Counted from the first letter of the stretch, positions 35,314 to 43,780 are shown. The stretch is DNA of 64,000 nt from CAVZTA01 sp963778025 (GCA_963778025.1 CAVZTA010000016.1:124001-188000), one strand, 5' to 3'. Numbers and translations: made by a program. The notes: generated from the letters alone by a model not told the origin.

Positions 35314-36252
35314 TCAGGCCTCGGCGGCCTCGCGCTCGGCGGCCTCGCGGGCGAGCTCCGCCTGGATCTCGTCCTCGCTGGCCTCCGGGACGACCGGGGC
35401 CTTGGCGCCCGGAGCGCCGGGCAGAAGGTCGTCCTCGAGGTCCGGCTCGAAGGTGAGCGGCTGACCCGCGGCGAGCGTCGCGAGGAGCTCGTCGCTGGCC
35501 GCATCGTCGAAGGCGGGCTCCTCGACCGTCTCGGCGACCGGCTCGGGCTCGGCGGATGCGCGGGCGGCGCGCATCTGGGCGCCCTCGATCGCGGCGTCGG
35601 CGACGAGCGAGCACAGCAGGCGGATCGCGCGGATCGCGTCGTCGTTGGCCGGGATGATGAAGTCGAGCTCGTCGGGGTCGACGTTCGTGTCGCCCGTGCC
35701 GACGACCGGCACCTCGAGCTTGTTCGCCTCGGTCACCGCGATGCGCTCGCGGTGCGGGTCGACGATGAACACGGCGCCGGGGAGGCGCTTCATCTTGCGG
35801 ATGCCACCGAGCGTCGCGGTGAGCTTGTTCAGCTCCTCCGTGAGCAGCGCGGCTTCCTTCTTCGTCATCCGGTCGAAGTCGCCCGCCTGCTGGCGCGCCT
35901 CGAGCTGCTCCATGAGGCCGATGCGCTTGCGGATGGTGACGAAGTTGGTGAGCATGCCGCCCAGCCAGCGCTTGGTGACGAACGGCTGACCCGCCCGGAT
36001 CGCCTCCTGCATCACCGGCTCCTGGGCCTGCTTCTTCGTCCCGACGAACAGGACGGCATCGCCTCGGGCGACGGTCTCGCGCACGAACTCGAGCGCGGTG
36101 TCGAGCCGCTTCGCGGTCTGGGCGAGGTCGATGATGTGGATCCCGTTGCGCTCCGCGAAGATGAACGGGCGCATCTTGGGATTCCAGCGGCGCGTCTGGT
36201 GGCCGAAATGGACGCCGGCCTCCAGGAGCTGCCGCATCGAGACGGTGGGCAT
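35314..36252 (-). CDS. rpsB: Ribosomal protein uS2 with acidic tail
   Basis: Small-subunit protein S2. Core motifs: LLEAGVHFGHQTRRWNPKM, IIDLAQTAKRLDTALEFV, GDAVLFVGTKKQAQE, VTKRWLGGMLTNFVTIRKRI and VPVVGTGDTNVDPDELDFII. The ATG at 36252 (reading MPTVSMRQLLEAG) has AGGAGG upstream and is preferred over 36336. The last 85 residues or so, after the S2 fold, are rich in Glu, Ala and Pro and are an extension not found in the E. coli protein. 312 residues in all. Confidence 0.96.
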   Translation of the reverse strand: MPTVSMRQLLEAGVHFGHQTRRWNPKMRPFIFAERNGIHIIDLAQTAKRLDTALEFVRETVARGDAVLFVGTKKQAQEPVMQEAIRAGQPFVTKRWLGGMLTNFVTIRKRIGLMEQLEARQQAGDFDRMTKKEAALLTEELNKLTATLGGIRKMKRLPGAVFIVDPHRERIAVTEANKLEVPVVGTGDTNVDPDELDFIIPANDDAIRAIRLLCSLVADAAIEGAQMRAARASAEPEPVAETVEEPAFDDAASDELLATLAAGQPLTFEPDLEDDLLPGAPGAKAPVVPEASEDEIQAELAREAAEREAAEA

Positions 36253-36436
36253 GGTGCGAGTGCCTCCTGCGGTTCGTTCCGCCGCGGACCCACGTGCGGG
36301 GACCGTCCGTGCGCTCCGTCGCGCGTCGGCCGGCACCGTCCCGCATCGTGCGGGGGCCGCGTGTGTGCTCCGTCACCGATCCCGGTGGACGGGCGGTTCG
36401 TGGTCATCGTGCCTCGCCGGGTGCGAGGCCCGCGGG
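36253..36436 (-). promoter_or_regulatory. rpsB 5' leader
   Basis: About 180 bases of untranslated leader between the predicted promoter and the rpsB start. It contains a small hairpin at 36340-36354 (CCCGCA-TCG-TGCGGG). Long rpsB leaders bind S2 for autoregulation in other bacteria. Whether this one does cannot be told from the sequence. I see no gene between rpsB and yraN. Confidence 0.35.
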
Positions 36437-36445
36437 AGTGTAGCA
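36437..36445 (-). promoter_or_regulatory. Extended -10 for rpsB operon
   Basis: Minus strand TGCTACACT, an extended -10 (TG-C-TACACT), 185 bases before the rpsB ATG and after the yraN stop. It is the only promoter-like element in this 307-base gap. Confidence 0.5.
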
Positions 36446-36559
36446 CCTCACCCGGCGCCCTCCGGACGGTCGCGAACCCGGCCGATTCGCGTCACCTCCA
36501 CGGCCTGGCGCGTTCCGGTGGGCTTGATTCGGTCGTGCCGAACGGCTGTGCGCCGTGGC

Positions 36560-36952
36560 TCACGGGCGAAGTCCGCGATGGTGCCGGAGCGCGAACCCGC
36601 CGAGCCCGTCCGGCTCGACCGCCACGAGGTCGAACCGCCAACGCAGGTCCGGGAGGGGCGTCCCGTCCGGGAGGCGACCGGCATCGCGAAGCGTCGCGAT
36701 CGCCCGGCGGAGGGCTCGGCGCTTCCGCCAGTCGAGCGTCTCCTCGGCCAGCCCGAAGTCCCGCCGCCCGCGTCGCCGCACCTCCACGACGACCACGGCA
36801 GACGGCGGCCCGGGATCGACGGCCACGAGGTCCAGCTCATCGCGGCCCACGCGGACGTTCCTGCCGAGCATCGTCCAGCCGGCCGCGAGCAGCGCGTCGG
36901 CGACGAGCTGCTCCGCCTCATCGCCCAGCCCGCGGTTCGGCGTGGTGGCCAT
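36560..36952 (-). CDS. yraN: YraN/UPF0102 endonuclease-like protein
   Basis: 130-residue protein of the UPF0102 family, with a restriction-endonuclease-like fold. Seen: GDEAEQLVADALLAAGWTML, RVGRDELDLVAVD and VVVEVRRRGRRDFGLAEE; Asp and Glu-x-Arg/Lys form the predicted nuclease site. The ATG at 36952 sits directly before the conserved start (MATTPNRGLGDEAE). Its function is not known for certain in any organism. Location next to rnhB is the normal family context; the 256 bases between them hold no gene that I can see. Confidence 0.85.
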   Translation of the reverse strand: MATTPNRGLGDEAEQLVADALLAAGWTMLGRNVRVGRDELDLVAVDPGPPSAVVVVEVRRRGRRDFGLAEETLDWRKRRALRRAIATLRDAGRLPDGTPLPDLRWRFDLVAVEPDGLGGFALRHHRGLRP

Positions 36953-37208
36953 CAGGGCATGGTCGCGCGGGGCACTCGACCGCGACTTATCCGGGTCACC
37001 GTCGGCGTGGATGTGTAGCCGATGCACGTTGCGACGAAGCAGGACCGCTCCGCCCGGGCGTGAAGGGCCGCGATCCGTCGTCTGCCGCATCGGGTGCGTC
37101 GTTCGACGAAGGAGCGGCATCGGAACGCCCGACCGGGTCGCACCCTTCGTCGCAGGCCGGCATCCGATGCATGACGGGCCGCGACGGATCTGCCGGAGAC
37201 GATGAGCC

Positions 37209-37955
37209 TCAGGCGGTGACCAGCTCCAGCTCGGTGGCGACGAGCGGGTCGAGCCCGTCGGGGATGGGGATGTCCTCGGGGTGGAGGCCGTCGACCCTCG
37301 CGAGGCCGTCGAGGTCCAACGAGAGCTGGTCGCCCGCCATCAACGCCTGGATCGCCTGCCAGCTCGTTCGGTGATGCGGCGTCAGGCCGTGCTCGCGGAT
37401 CGCGGCGCGGTGCTCGCGGGTGGCATAGCCCGCATTGCGGTCCCAGCCGTACATCGGATAGCGCGCGTGGAGCCGATCCATCATCCGGTCGCGGACGACC
37501 TTGGCCACGACGGACGCGCACGCGATCGAGTAGACCTTGTCGTCGCCGTCGACGATGTTCGTGTAGGGACCGACGTGCGCCTCGAACTCGGCGATCCTGT
37601 TGCCATCGACGAGCACATGATCGTGGCCACCCAGGCGCGCGATGGCGCGGTACATCGCCAGATGCGTCGCGTGGTAGATGTTCAGCTGGTCGATCTCGCG
37701 GACGGACGCGGCACCCACGCCCACCGCCACGGCCCGCCGCCGGATGACCGGTGCGAGCCGTTCCCGCTGGAGCGCGGTCATCATCTTCGAGTCGCGCACA
37801 CCGGGGATCCGCTTGCAGTGCGCCGGCATGATCACGGCCGCCGCGACGACCGCCCCGCACGTCGGTGCCACGCCGACCTCGTCCACACCCACGACCCGTC
37901 GCGCACCCGCCATCCACAGGCGGTGCTCGTAACGGAGACCCGGCATGTGGACCAT
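37209..37955 (-). CDS. rnhB: Ribonuclease HII, atypical active-site region
   Basis: Removes ribonucleotides misincorporated in DNA. The fold is clear: VVGVDEVGVAPTCGAVV (first catalytic Asp-Glu), RDSKMMTALQRERLAPVI, HVLVDGN, YSIACASVVAKVVRDRMM and YPMYGWDRNAGYATREHRAAI. The conserved Gly-Arg-Gly after DE, which in RNase HII recognises the RNA-DNA junction, is replaced by Gly-Val-Ala. The usual GGD before the AKV helix reads DGD. So substrate choice may differ. The ATG at 37955 lies only ten bases after a -10-like TAGGCT and has no ribosome site, so the message may be leaderless. Confidence 0.88.
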   Translation of the reverse strand: MVHMPGLRYEHRLWMAGARRVVGVDEVGVAPTCGAVVAAAVIMPAHCKRIPGVRDSKMMTALQRERLAPVIRRRAVAVGVGAASVREIDQLNIYHATHLAMYRAIARLGGHDHVLVDGNRIAEFEAHVGPYTNIVDGDDKVYSIACASVVAKVVRDRMMDRLHARYPMYGWDRNAGYATREHRAAIREHGLTPHHRTSWQAIQALMAGDQLSLDLDGLARVDGLHPEDIPIPDGLDPLVATELELVTA

Positions 37956-37964
37956 CGGGAAGAC

Positions 37965-37970
37965 AGCCTA
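37965..37970 (-). promoter_or_regulatory. -10 element for rnhB
   Basis: Minus strand TAGGCT, ten bases before the rnhB ATG and after the rplS terminator. The predicted transcription start falls within about three bases of the ATG. Confidence 0.35.
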
Positions 37971-37994
37971 GCGGAGGATGGCCCGGGACACCGA

Positions 37995-38020
37995 ACGACC
38001 CCGTCGCGCGACGGGGTCGT
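37995..38020 (-). terminator. Terminator after rplS
   Basis: Near-perfect inverted repeat ACGACCCCGTCG-CG-CGACGGGGTCGT, which folds as a stem of ten or more base pairs with a small loop, 34 bases after the rplS stop on the minus strand. Confidence 0.65.
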
Positions 38021-38053
38021 GGAGGTCGTGGGAGCGGCCGAACGCCGGGGCCG

Positions 38054-38401
38054 TCAGGCGCGGCGCTCCTTGAGCGTGGTCGCCGCCTTGCCGACGCGCT
38101 TGCGCAGGAAGTACAGCTTCGCGCGCCGGACCTTCCCGTGACGGATGACCTCGATGCGGTCGATGCGCGGGCTGTGCAGCTTGAACGTCCGCTCGACGCC
38201 CACGCCGCTCGCGATCCGGCGCACCGTGATGGTCGACGCGATGCCCGCGTTCCGCATCCGGAGGACCAGCCCCTCGAACACCTGGATCCGCTCCCGGTTG
38301 CCTTCGACCACCTTCGCCGCGACCTTGACGGTGTCACCGGGCGTGATCTCGGGCAGGTCGGTACGGAGCTGGTCCTGGACGATCTCCTGGAGCACGTTCA
38401 C
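38054..38401 (-). CDS. rplS: Ribosomal protein bL19
   Basis: Large-subunit protein at the subunit interface. 115 residues with EIVQDQLRTDLPEITPGDTV, ERIQVFEGLVLRMRNAG, STITVRRIASGVGVERTF and RHGKVRRAKLYFLRKRVGKA. The GTG at 38401 (reading VNVLQEIVQ) matches the family start and has AGAGG upstream; the longer frame to 38467 is leader. It follows trmD with its own promoter and ends before a strong terminator. Confidence 0.97.
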   Translation of the reverse strand: MNVLQEIVQDQLRTDLPEITPGDTVKVAAKVVEGNRERIQVFEGLVLRMRNAGIASTITVRRIASGVGVERTFKLHSPRIDRIEVIRHGKVRRAKLYFLRKRVGKAATTLKERRA

Positions 38402-38494
38402 GGGACGGGACCTCTGCGTGGGCGGCAGCCGCGGCTGCGGGACGAGCGACATTCGGGCGGCGCGCACACGCTCGGACGGGCGCAGCCGACGGCG

Positions 38495-38504
38495 GAGGAT
38501 AGCA
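38495..38504 (-). promoter_or_regulatory. Extended -10 for rplS
   Basis: Minus strand TGCTATCCTC, identical to the elements before rpsO and asd, about 95 bases before the rplS start. Directly upstream (38503-38520) is a seven-base-pair hairpin CACGCGC-TCTG-GCGCGTG just after the trmD stop, which could end the trmD message. Confidence 0.5.
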
Positions 38505-38532
38505 CGCGCTCTGGCGCGTGCGCGCAGGCCGG

Positions 38533-39223
38533 TCAGGACCCGGCGTCAGGTCCGTCGGGTGCCAGCAGATCGGGCCGTCGCTCGCGCGTCCTCGCGACGG
38601 ACTGCTCGTGGCGCCACTTCGCGACCTCGGCGTGATGCCCCGACACGAGCACCGGCGGGACGCCCTCGCCGCGGAATTCGGCCGGTCGCGTGTACTGCGG
38701 GTACTCCAGCAGCCCCGAGGCGAACGACTCCTCGTCGGTCGAGGCCGCGTCGATCGCCCCGGGCAGCAGCCGCAGGACCGCGTCGATCACGACGAGCGCC
38801 GGCAGCTCGCCCCCGGTGAGGACGTAATCGCCGACCGACAGCTCGAGATCGACCAGCGGGCGGATCCGCTCGTCGACGCCCTCGTAGCGCGGACACAGGA
38901 AGACGAGGTGGGGCGAGGCGGCCAGCGAGTGCGCCCGAGCCTGCTTGAACGGCTCGCCCGCGGGATCGAGCAGGATGACGAGGGACTCCGGGCGCCGGAC
39001 CGCCTCGATCGCTGCCGCGGCGACATCCGCTCGCAGCACCATCCCGGCGCCGCCACCGTACGGCGTGTCGTCGACGACCCGGTGGCGACCGATCCCCCAC
39101 TCGCCGCAGGTCATGGACCCGGACCGCCGCCAGCCCTGACGCCAGGATCCGACCCGGGATGCTCTCGCGCAGCGGCGCCTCGACCATCGCCGGGAACAAC
39201 GTGATGACGTCGATCTCGAGCAT
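38533..39223 (-). CDS. trmD: tRNA (guanine37-N1)-methyltransferase, frameshifted
   Basis: SPOUT methyltransferase that makes m1G37 and prevents frameshifting during translation. The N-terminus MLEIDVITLFPAMVEAPLRE is in one frame. After a single base shift near 39112 the rest reads DDTPYGGGAGMVLRADV, ILLDPAGEPFKQARA, FLCPRYEGVDERI and ISVGDYVLTGGELPALV-type knot motifs, ending VAKWRHEQSVARTRERRPDLL. The reconstructed protein is about 229 residues. The ATG overlaps the rimM stop (TGATG). Confidence 0.93.
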
Positions 39224-39973
39224 CAGGCCGGCTCATCCGTCGTCGTCGGCGGCTCGGACGGGGACGAAGACGAAGACGACGACGTGGGACCGCTGTCACC
39301 GCCCGCCGCCGGCGCATCCGCGGCCTCCGCCGCGGCTCGCCGAGCCCGCCGTTCCCGGCGCCGCGGCCGTCGAGGCGCTGGGGGCCTGGGGGGTCGGTCG
39401 GGATCGGCATCGGCCTCCGCGACCTCGTCGAGCGCGAGCGCCTCGGCGTCGACGATCAGCACGCCGCGCGGCGGATCCAGCTCGACGATCACCCCGCGCA
39501 CGGCCGGGATGTCCAGCTCGCCACGGCCGCGACCGACCGTGTACACCTCGGCACCGCCCGTTCGGTAGACGTCGGACACCACGCCCAGCTCGCGCCCGTC
39601 GGTCGTGCGCGCGGTCAATCCGACGATCTCCGACCACAGCCAGGTCCCGGGCGCGCGTGTCGCGCTGTCGGCCGCCTCGAGGTAGACGTCCTTGAGCGTC
39701 TCGGCGGCGTCTCGATCGCCGATCTCGCGGAACCGCAGCCACCAGCCGCGGTCCATCGGCCACGGGCGACGACTCCGCGATCGTCAGCGGGACGACCGAA
39801 CCCTCCCGGAACAGCACCGCGCCCACGCCGAAGCGGCCCTCCGGATCATCCGTGAGGATCTCGACGCGCACCTGTCCGCGCAGCCCGCGCAGGCCGCGCA
39901 CCAACCCGACGACCAGGCGCTCGGAGGGATCCGGCGCCCCGGCAGCGCGGGGCCGCGTGGGGCGACGGCTCAG
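39223..39973 (-). CDS. rimM: Ribosome maturation factor RimM, frameshifted
   Basis: 30S maturation factor that binds S19. The N-terminal domain reads RLVVGLVRGLRGLRGQVRVE and TDDPEGRFGVGAVLF; after a base shift near 39762 the second part gives WWLRFREIGDRDAAETLKD and the PRC-barrel (VVSDVYRTGGAEVYTVGR, VLIVDAEALALDEV). A tail of about 60 residues, first Arg/Ala-rich and then Ser/Pro-rich, follows. No standard start codon precedes the conserved N-terminus; a CTG at 39973 overlaps the khpA stop as CTGA, as in truB. About 249 residues. Confidence 0.88.
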
Positions 39974-40203
39974 AGGATCTCGAGCGTGACCGGCTCGCCG
40001 TTCCGGGCCGAGGTCACCTTGAGCAGGGTCCGGAGCGCCTTGGCGACGCTCCCGTTCCGCCCGATGACCTTGCCCATGTCGCCCTCGGCGACATGCAGCT
40101 CGATGACGGTCCCATCACCCGATTCGACGACCTCGACGGTCACGGAATCGGGATCGTCGACGAGCGACTTCGCGACGTACTCGACCAGCTCCTTGGCGGC
40201 CAT
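39970..40203 (-). CDS. khpA: KH-domain RNA-binding protein KhpA
   Basis: Small single-KH protein, 77 residues, which binds many RNAs and pairs with KhpB in other bacteria. The start ELVEYVAKSLVDDPDSV and the GxxG loop GKVIGRNGSVAKALRTL are typical. It lies four bases after rpsP and upstream of rimM, its conserved place. No frame break. Confidence 0.95.
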   Translation of the reverse strand: MAAKELVEYVAKSLVDDPDSVTVEVVESGDGTVIELHVAEGDMGKVIGRNGSVAKALRTLLKVTSARNGEPVTLEIL

Positions 40204-40207
40204 CGGA

Positions 40208-40462
40208 CTACTTGGCCGCGGGCAGCACGCCCGCGCGCCGGAACAGGCGGGCGACGGTGTCCGAGGGCTGGGCGCCCTTGGCGAGCCACTCCTTCGCCTT
40301 CGTTTCGTCGATATTCAGCTCGATCGGCTCGGTCCGGGGGTTGTAGTGACCGATCGTGTCGATCGCCCGGCCATCGCGCGCGGCGCGACTGTCGGCGACG
40401 ACGACCCGGTACGTCGGCTGCTTCGTGGCACCGACGCGGGTCAGACGGATCCTGACGGCCAT
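40208..40462 (-). CDS. rpsP: Ribosomal protein bS16
   Basis: 84-residue small-subunit protein. Seen: VRIRLTRVGATKQPTYRVVV, ADSRAARDGRAIDTIGHYNP and KEWLAKGAQPSDTVARLF. The ATG at 40462 follows AGGAGGAACC at normal distance. It starts the rpsP-khpA-rimM-trmD run; the DUF3352 gene ends 39 bases upstream. Confidence 0.97.
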   Translation of the reverse strand: MAVRIRLTRVGATKQPTYRVVVADSRAARDGRAIDTIGHYNPRTEPIELNIDETKAKEWLAKGAQPSDTVARLFRRAGVLPAAK

Positions 40463-40501
40463 GTGGGGGTGGGTTCCTCCTGGGCTGGTGGTGGGGGGAT
40501 G

Positions 40502-42340
40502 CTACTGGTTCTGCGCTTCGTGGGCGGTGATGGCGAACCGCAGATGGGCGAAGCCGCCATCGAACGTGGCGGACCACGCCGCCGCGTCCAGCGGCTCGAG
40601 ATACGGCTGGATGTCGCGCTCGAACCGCGCGCGCTCGTCCGCGGACGCCTTGGGCAGCGCGCGTTCCTCGATCGCCTCGAGGCCGACCGCGAGGTCGGCA
40701 TAGGCCTGACCGCTGTTGCTGGCGCCGATGAGCGCCATCGCGTCCTTGTAGCGGGGCTGGTCGGCGAGGCTGTGGCCGGCGGTCGTGTCGACCACCGACT
40801 TCACGAACGCCGAGCCGACGCCGATGACGACGGCGCCGTTCTGGACGGTGTACGCGAGGTCGATGGTCTTCGGCAGCTCGGCCAGCTTCTCGGCGGGGAT
40901 GCCCAGCGTCGGACCGAGCTGCTGGAGGTCCACCGTGATGGTGGTGATCTGTCCGTCGCCGTACGGCTCGTCCTGCGCGCTGAACGCGGAGCCGCCGCCC
41001 AGCGCCAGGAGCGTCCGCAGCTGCGTGAAGGTCGCCTGCGCGTCCTCGGGCTTGGGCGTCTCGATCACGAGGCCGGCGAAGTACGTCTCGTCCTCCTCGG
41101 TCACCACGATCGCCGCGTCGCCCATCCAGCCCGTGATCTTCGCGCGGCCGCCCAGGATGCCGAGGGCCGTGTCGACCTGCTTGAGCGTGTCGGCGGTCAT
41201 CGGGTTCGCCTGGAGCTGCGTCAGCGCCCGGTCGAGCGAGGTGCCGAAGTCGCGGATCTCGATCTCGCCGATCGTCGATGCCGGCAGCCGCGGCGCGAGC
41301 GTCGACGTCTTGGCGGCCGGCAGGCTGGGCGCGGGCGACGCGCTCGACGACGCGGTCTGGCTCGCCGGGAGCGGCGCGAGCACGTGGAACACGAGGCCCT
41401 GGTCCTCGATCCGCAGCGCGCCGACGAGCCACGCCGGCACGGTCGAGGCATCGAGGGCGGGCATCCCGGGCATCGTCGGCGCGGTCTTCGCACGCTCGAG
41501 GATCCGGCCGACCCCGGCGCGCGACACGAACACGAGCGCGGACGTGTCGCCACCGAGCTGGGCCCGGGCCGCCTCGAGGTCGGCGTCGTCGGCGAGGCTC
41601 GTCGTGCCGGCCTTGGTGTCGAGCGCGCGTGCGACGTCGTCGACGCCGCCCACGATCAGCTGCCGTCCGTCGACGGCGCATGCGACGCGCTTGCCGTCGA
41701 GCTCGACGATCGAGATCGCGGTGGACCCGTGCGGTGTCGAATCCACCGCGGGTCCCAGCCGGGACGCGCAGGTGCTGCCCTCATCGACGGTGAGGATCGC
41801 GACGAAGCCGTCGAGCGACTGATGGTCCGAGGCGTCGGCGGCGTCGGGGACATCCGTGACCGCGACCACGATCGGCCCGCCCAGGAACGGCTTGACGCGG
41901 TTCGCGTAGTCGACGTCCTGCTTCGCGACCGCATCGCTGACCCGGTCGAGGACCTCGTCGATCTTCTGCGGCAGCGCGGACTGGTCGGCGAAGCCCGGGA
42001 ACTTCGACAGGAGCCCGGCGAGCTTCTCCTTCTGGTCGCCCGGAAGGTCGGGCCGGACCTCCATCACGAGGGCGGTGTCGGCGGGGAGGTAGCGGAAGGC
42101 GTTCGGGTCCTCGGCGCGACCGGTGAGCAGCATCGTCGCGCCGGCCGTGACGCCCACGACGAGCACGATGGCGATCGCTGCCGCCAGCCACCGGATGGCG
42201 CCGCCGCGACGAGGGGTCACGACCGGCTGCAGCACGGCCGACTGGCCCGTGGTGGACCCAGCCGCCGCCTCCGCGGGCGCAGGCGGGATGGAGGCGGGGA
42301 CCCGCTGGGTCTCCTCGAGGGACGGATCGTGGTCGGTCAT
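40502..42340 (-). CDS. Membrane-anchored DUF3352 protein
   Basis: 612-residue protein with a Pro/Ala-rich cytoplasmic N-terminus (about 1-45), one membrane segment (AAAIAIVLVVGVTAGATMLL, about 52-71) and a large outer part. The outer part begins YLPADTALVMEVRPDLPGDQ and has the alternating strand-helix layout of DUF3352, with repeated motifs such as FLGGPIVVAVTDV and WMGDAAIVVTEEDETY. A Ser/Ala/Pro linker lies near the middle. No catalytic motif is visible. It is placed between ffh (18 bases upstream) and rpsP (39 bases downstream), an unusual insertion in that operon. Function unknown. Confidence 0.85.
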   Translation of the reverse strand: MTDHDPSLEETQRVPASIPPAPAEAAAGSTTGQSAVLQPVVTPRRGGAIRWLAAAIAIVLVVGVTAGATMLLTGRAEDPNAFRYLPADTALVMEVRPDLPGDQKEKLAGLLSKFPGFADQSALPQKIDEVLDRVSDAVAKQDVDYANRVKPFLGGPIVVAVTDVPDAADASDHQSLDGFVAILTVDEGSTCASRLGPAVDSTPHGSTAISIVELDGKRVACAVDGRQLIVGGVDDVARALDTKAGTTSLADDADLEAARAQLGGDTSALVFVSRAGVGRILERAKTAPTMPGMPALDASTVPAWLVGALRIEDQGLVFHVLAPLPASQTASSSASPAPSLPAAKTSTLAPRLPASTIGEIEIRDFGTSLDRALTQLQANPMTADTLKQVDTALGILGGRAKITGWMGDAAIVVTEEDETYFAGLVIETPKPEDAQATFTQLRTLLALGGGSAFSAQDEPYGDGQITTITVDLQQLGPTLGIPAEKLAELPKTIDLAYTVQNGAVVIGVGSAFVKSVVDTTAGHSLADQPRYKDAMALIGASNSGQAYADLAVGLEAIEERALPKASADERARFERDIQPYLEPLDAAAWSATFDGGFAHLRFAITAHEAQNQ

Positions 42341-42359
42341 CGTCGGGTGTCCCCTGCCG

Positions 42360-43694
42360 TCAGCGGCGGTTGAGCAGCGCCTGCGTGGCGGCGCGTCGTC
42401 CGCCCGCCCCGGAGAACTGCTTCATGAGCTTCTGCATCTCGGAGAACTGCTTCACCAGACGATTGACGTCGGGAAGTGTGGTGCCCGAGCCTGCGGCGAT
42501 CCGCCGCTTGCGCGAGCCATTGAGGACCGCCGGGTCGCGCCGTTCGCGGGGCGTCATCGACAGGATGATCGCCTCGACCCGTTTCAGCTCACCGCGGTCG
42601 ACGGCATCCTGGGCCTCCTTGGCCATGCCGCCCAGACCCGGGATCATCGACATGACCTGGCCCATCGGGCCCATCTTCTGCATCTGCTGCATCGACGCCA
42701 GCATGTCTTCGAGGGTGAAGCGGCCCTTCTTGAGGCTGTCCTCGAGCTTGGCGGCCTGCTTCGCATCGAAGTTCTCCTGCGCCCGCTCGACCAGCGTGAG
42801 CACGTCGCCCATGCCCAGGATCCGACCGGACAGCCGGTCGGGATAGAACACCTCGAGCGCGTCCGTCTTCTCGCCCGTGCCCAGGAACTTCACGCCGAGC
42901 CCGGTGACCGCGCCGATGCTGAGGGCGGCGCCACCGCGGGCGTCGCCGTCGATCTTGGTGAGGATCAACCCCGTCAGCGGCACGGTGGCGGCGAACGCCT
43001 GCGCGACCTCCACCGCCTGCTGACCGGTCATCGCGTCCACGACGAGCAGCGTCTCGACCGGCTTCGCGACCTTGGCCACGTCGGCGATCTCGGCCATCAG
43101 CGCCTCGTCGACCGTGAGGCGGCCGGCGGTGTCGAGGATGACGACATCGCGCCCGATCCGCTTCGCATGGGCGATGCCGCCGGTGACGATGTCGATGACC
43201 TTCGTGCCGGCCGGCGCGCGATAGACGGCGACATCCAGCTGCTTGCCGAGGGTCTCGAGCTGGTCGGCGGCGGCGGGGCGGTACGGGTCCGCGGCCACGA
43301 GCAGCGGCTGACGCCCGAGCTTCGTGACGTGCTTCGCGAGCTTGGCCGCGGAGGTGGTCTTGCCCGAGCCCTGCAGGCCGACCAGGGTCACGATCGCGGG
43401 CGATCCCTGGAGCCGGAACGTCCGGTCGCCCTTGGACAGCAGCTCGGTGAGCTCCTCGTGGACGATCTTCACGACCTGCTGACCGGCGGTGAGGCTCGAC
43501 AGGATCTCCGCGCCGATCGCGCGCTCGCGCACGCGGGCGATGAAGTCCTTGACGACCTTGAAGTTGACGTCGGCCTCGAGGAGGGCGAGACGGACCTCGC
43601 GCATCGCGGTGTCGACATCGGCCTCGGTCACGCGGCCGCGACCGGTCAGCCCGGCAAGGGTCTGGCGCAGGCGGTCACTGAGGTTGTCGAACAC
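42360..43694 (-). CDS. ffh: Signal recognition particle protein Ffh
   Basis: GTPase of the signal recognition particle, which targets membrane proteins. N domain from FDNLSDRLRQTLAGLTGRG; G domain with VGLQGSGKTTSAAKLAKHV, AADPYRPAAADQLETLG, ILDTAGRLTVDEALM and LTKIDGDARGGAALS; M domain rich in Met (LASMQQMQKMGPMGQVMSM, then GSRKRRIAAGSGT). 444 residues. The GTG at 43694 is right at the family start. The open frame continues upstream into the lipoprotein gene, but about 130 bases between them look non-coding and hold a -10-like element. Confidence 0.97.
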   Translation of the reverse strand: MFDNLSDRLRQTLAGLTGRGRVTEADVDTAMREVRLALLEADVNFKVVKDFIARVRERAIGAEILSSLTAGQQVVKIVHEELTELLSKGDRTFRLQGSPAIVTLVGLQGSGKTTSAAKLAKHVTKLGRQPLLVAADPYRPAAADQLETLGKQLDVAVYRAPAGTKVIDIVTGGIAHAKRIGRDVVILDTAGRLTVDEALMAEIADVAKVAKPVETLLVVDAMTGQQAVEVAQAFAATVPLTGLILTKIDGDARGGAALSIGAVTGLGVKFLGTGEKTDALEVFYPDRLSGRILGMGDVLTLVERAQENFDAKQAAKLEDSLKKGRFTLEDMLASMQQMQKMGPMGQVMSMIPGLGGMAKEAQDAVDRGELKRVEAIILSMTPRERRDPAVLNGSRKRRIAAGSGTTLPDVNRLVKQFSEMQKLMKQFSGAGGRRAATQALLNRR

Positions 43695-43774
43695 GGTGGG
43701 AGTGGATCCTCTCGAGCGGCGGCGCGGCGCCGATGGCCGGCCGGGTGGCGCGCGGGTTCTGACGCGCGGGCGGG

Positions 43775-43780
43775 AGTGTA
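43775..43780 (-). promoter_or_regulatory. -10 element for ffh
   Basis: Minus strand TACACT, 81 bases before the ffh start in the spacer after the lipoprotein gene. No extended TG or clear -35. Confidence 0.35.

Noticed and set aside
36953..37208. A possible small gene between yraN and rnhB.
   Set aside because: The 256 bases have open frames but no conserved motif, ribosome site or start that makes sense. They look like plain spacer.
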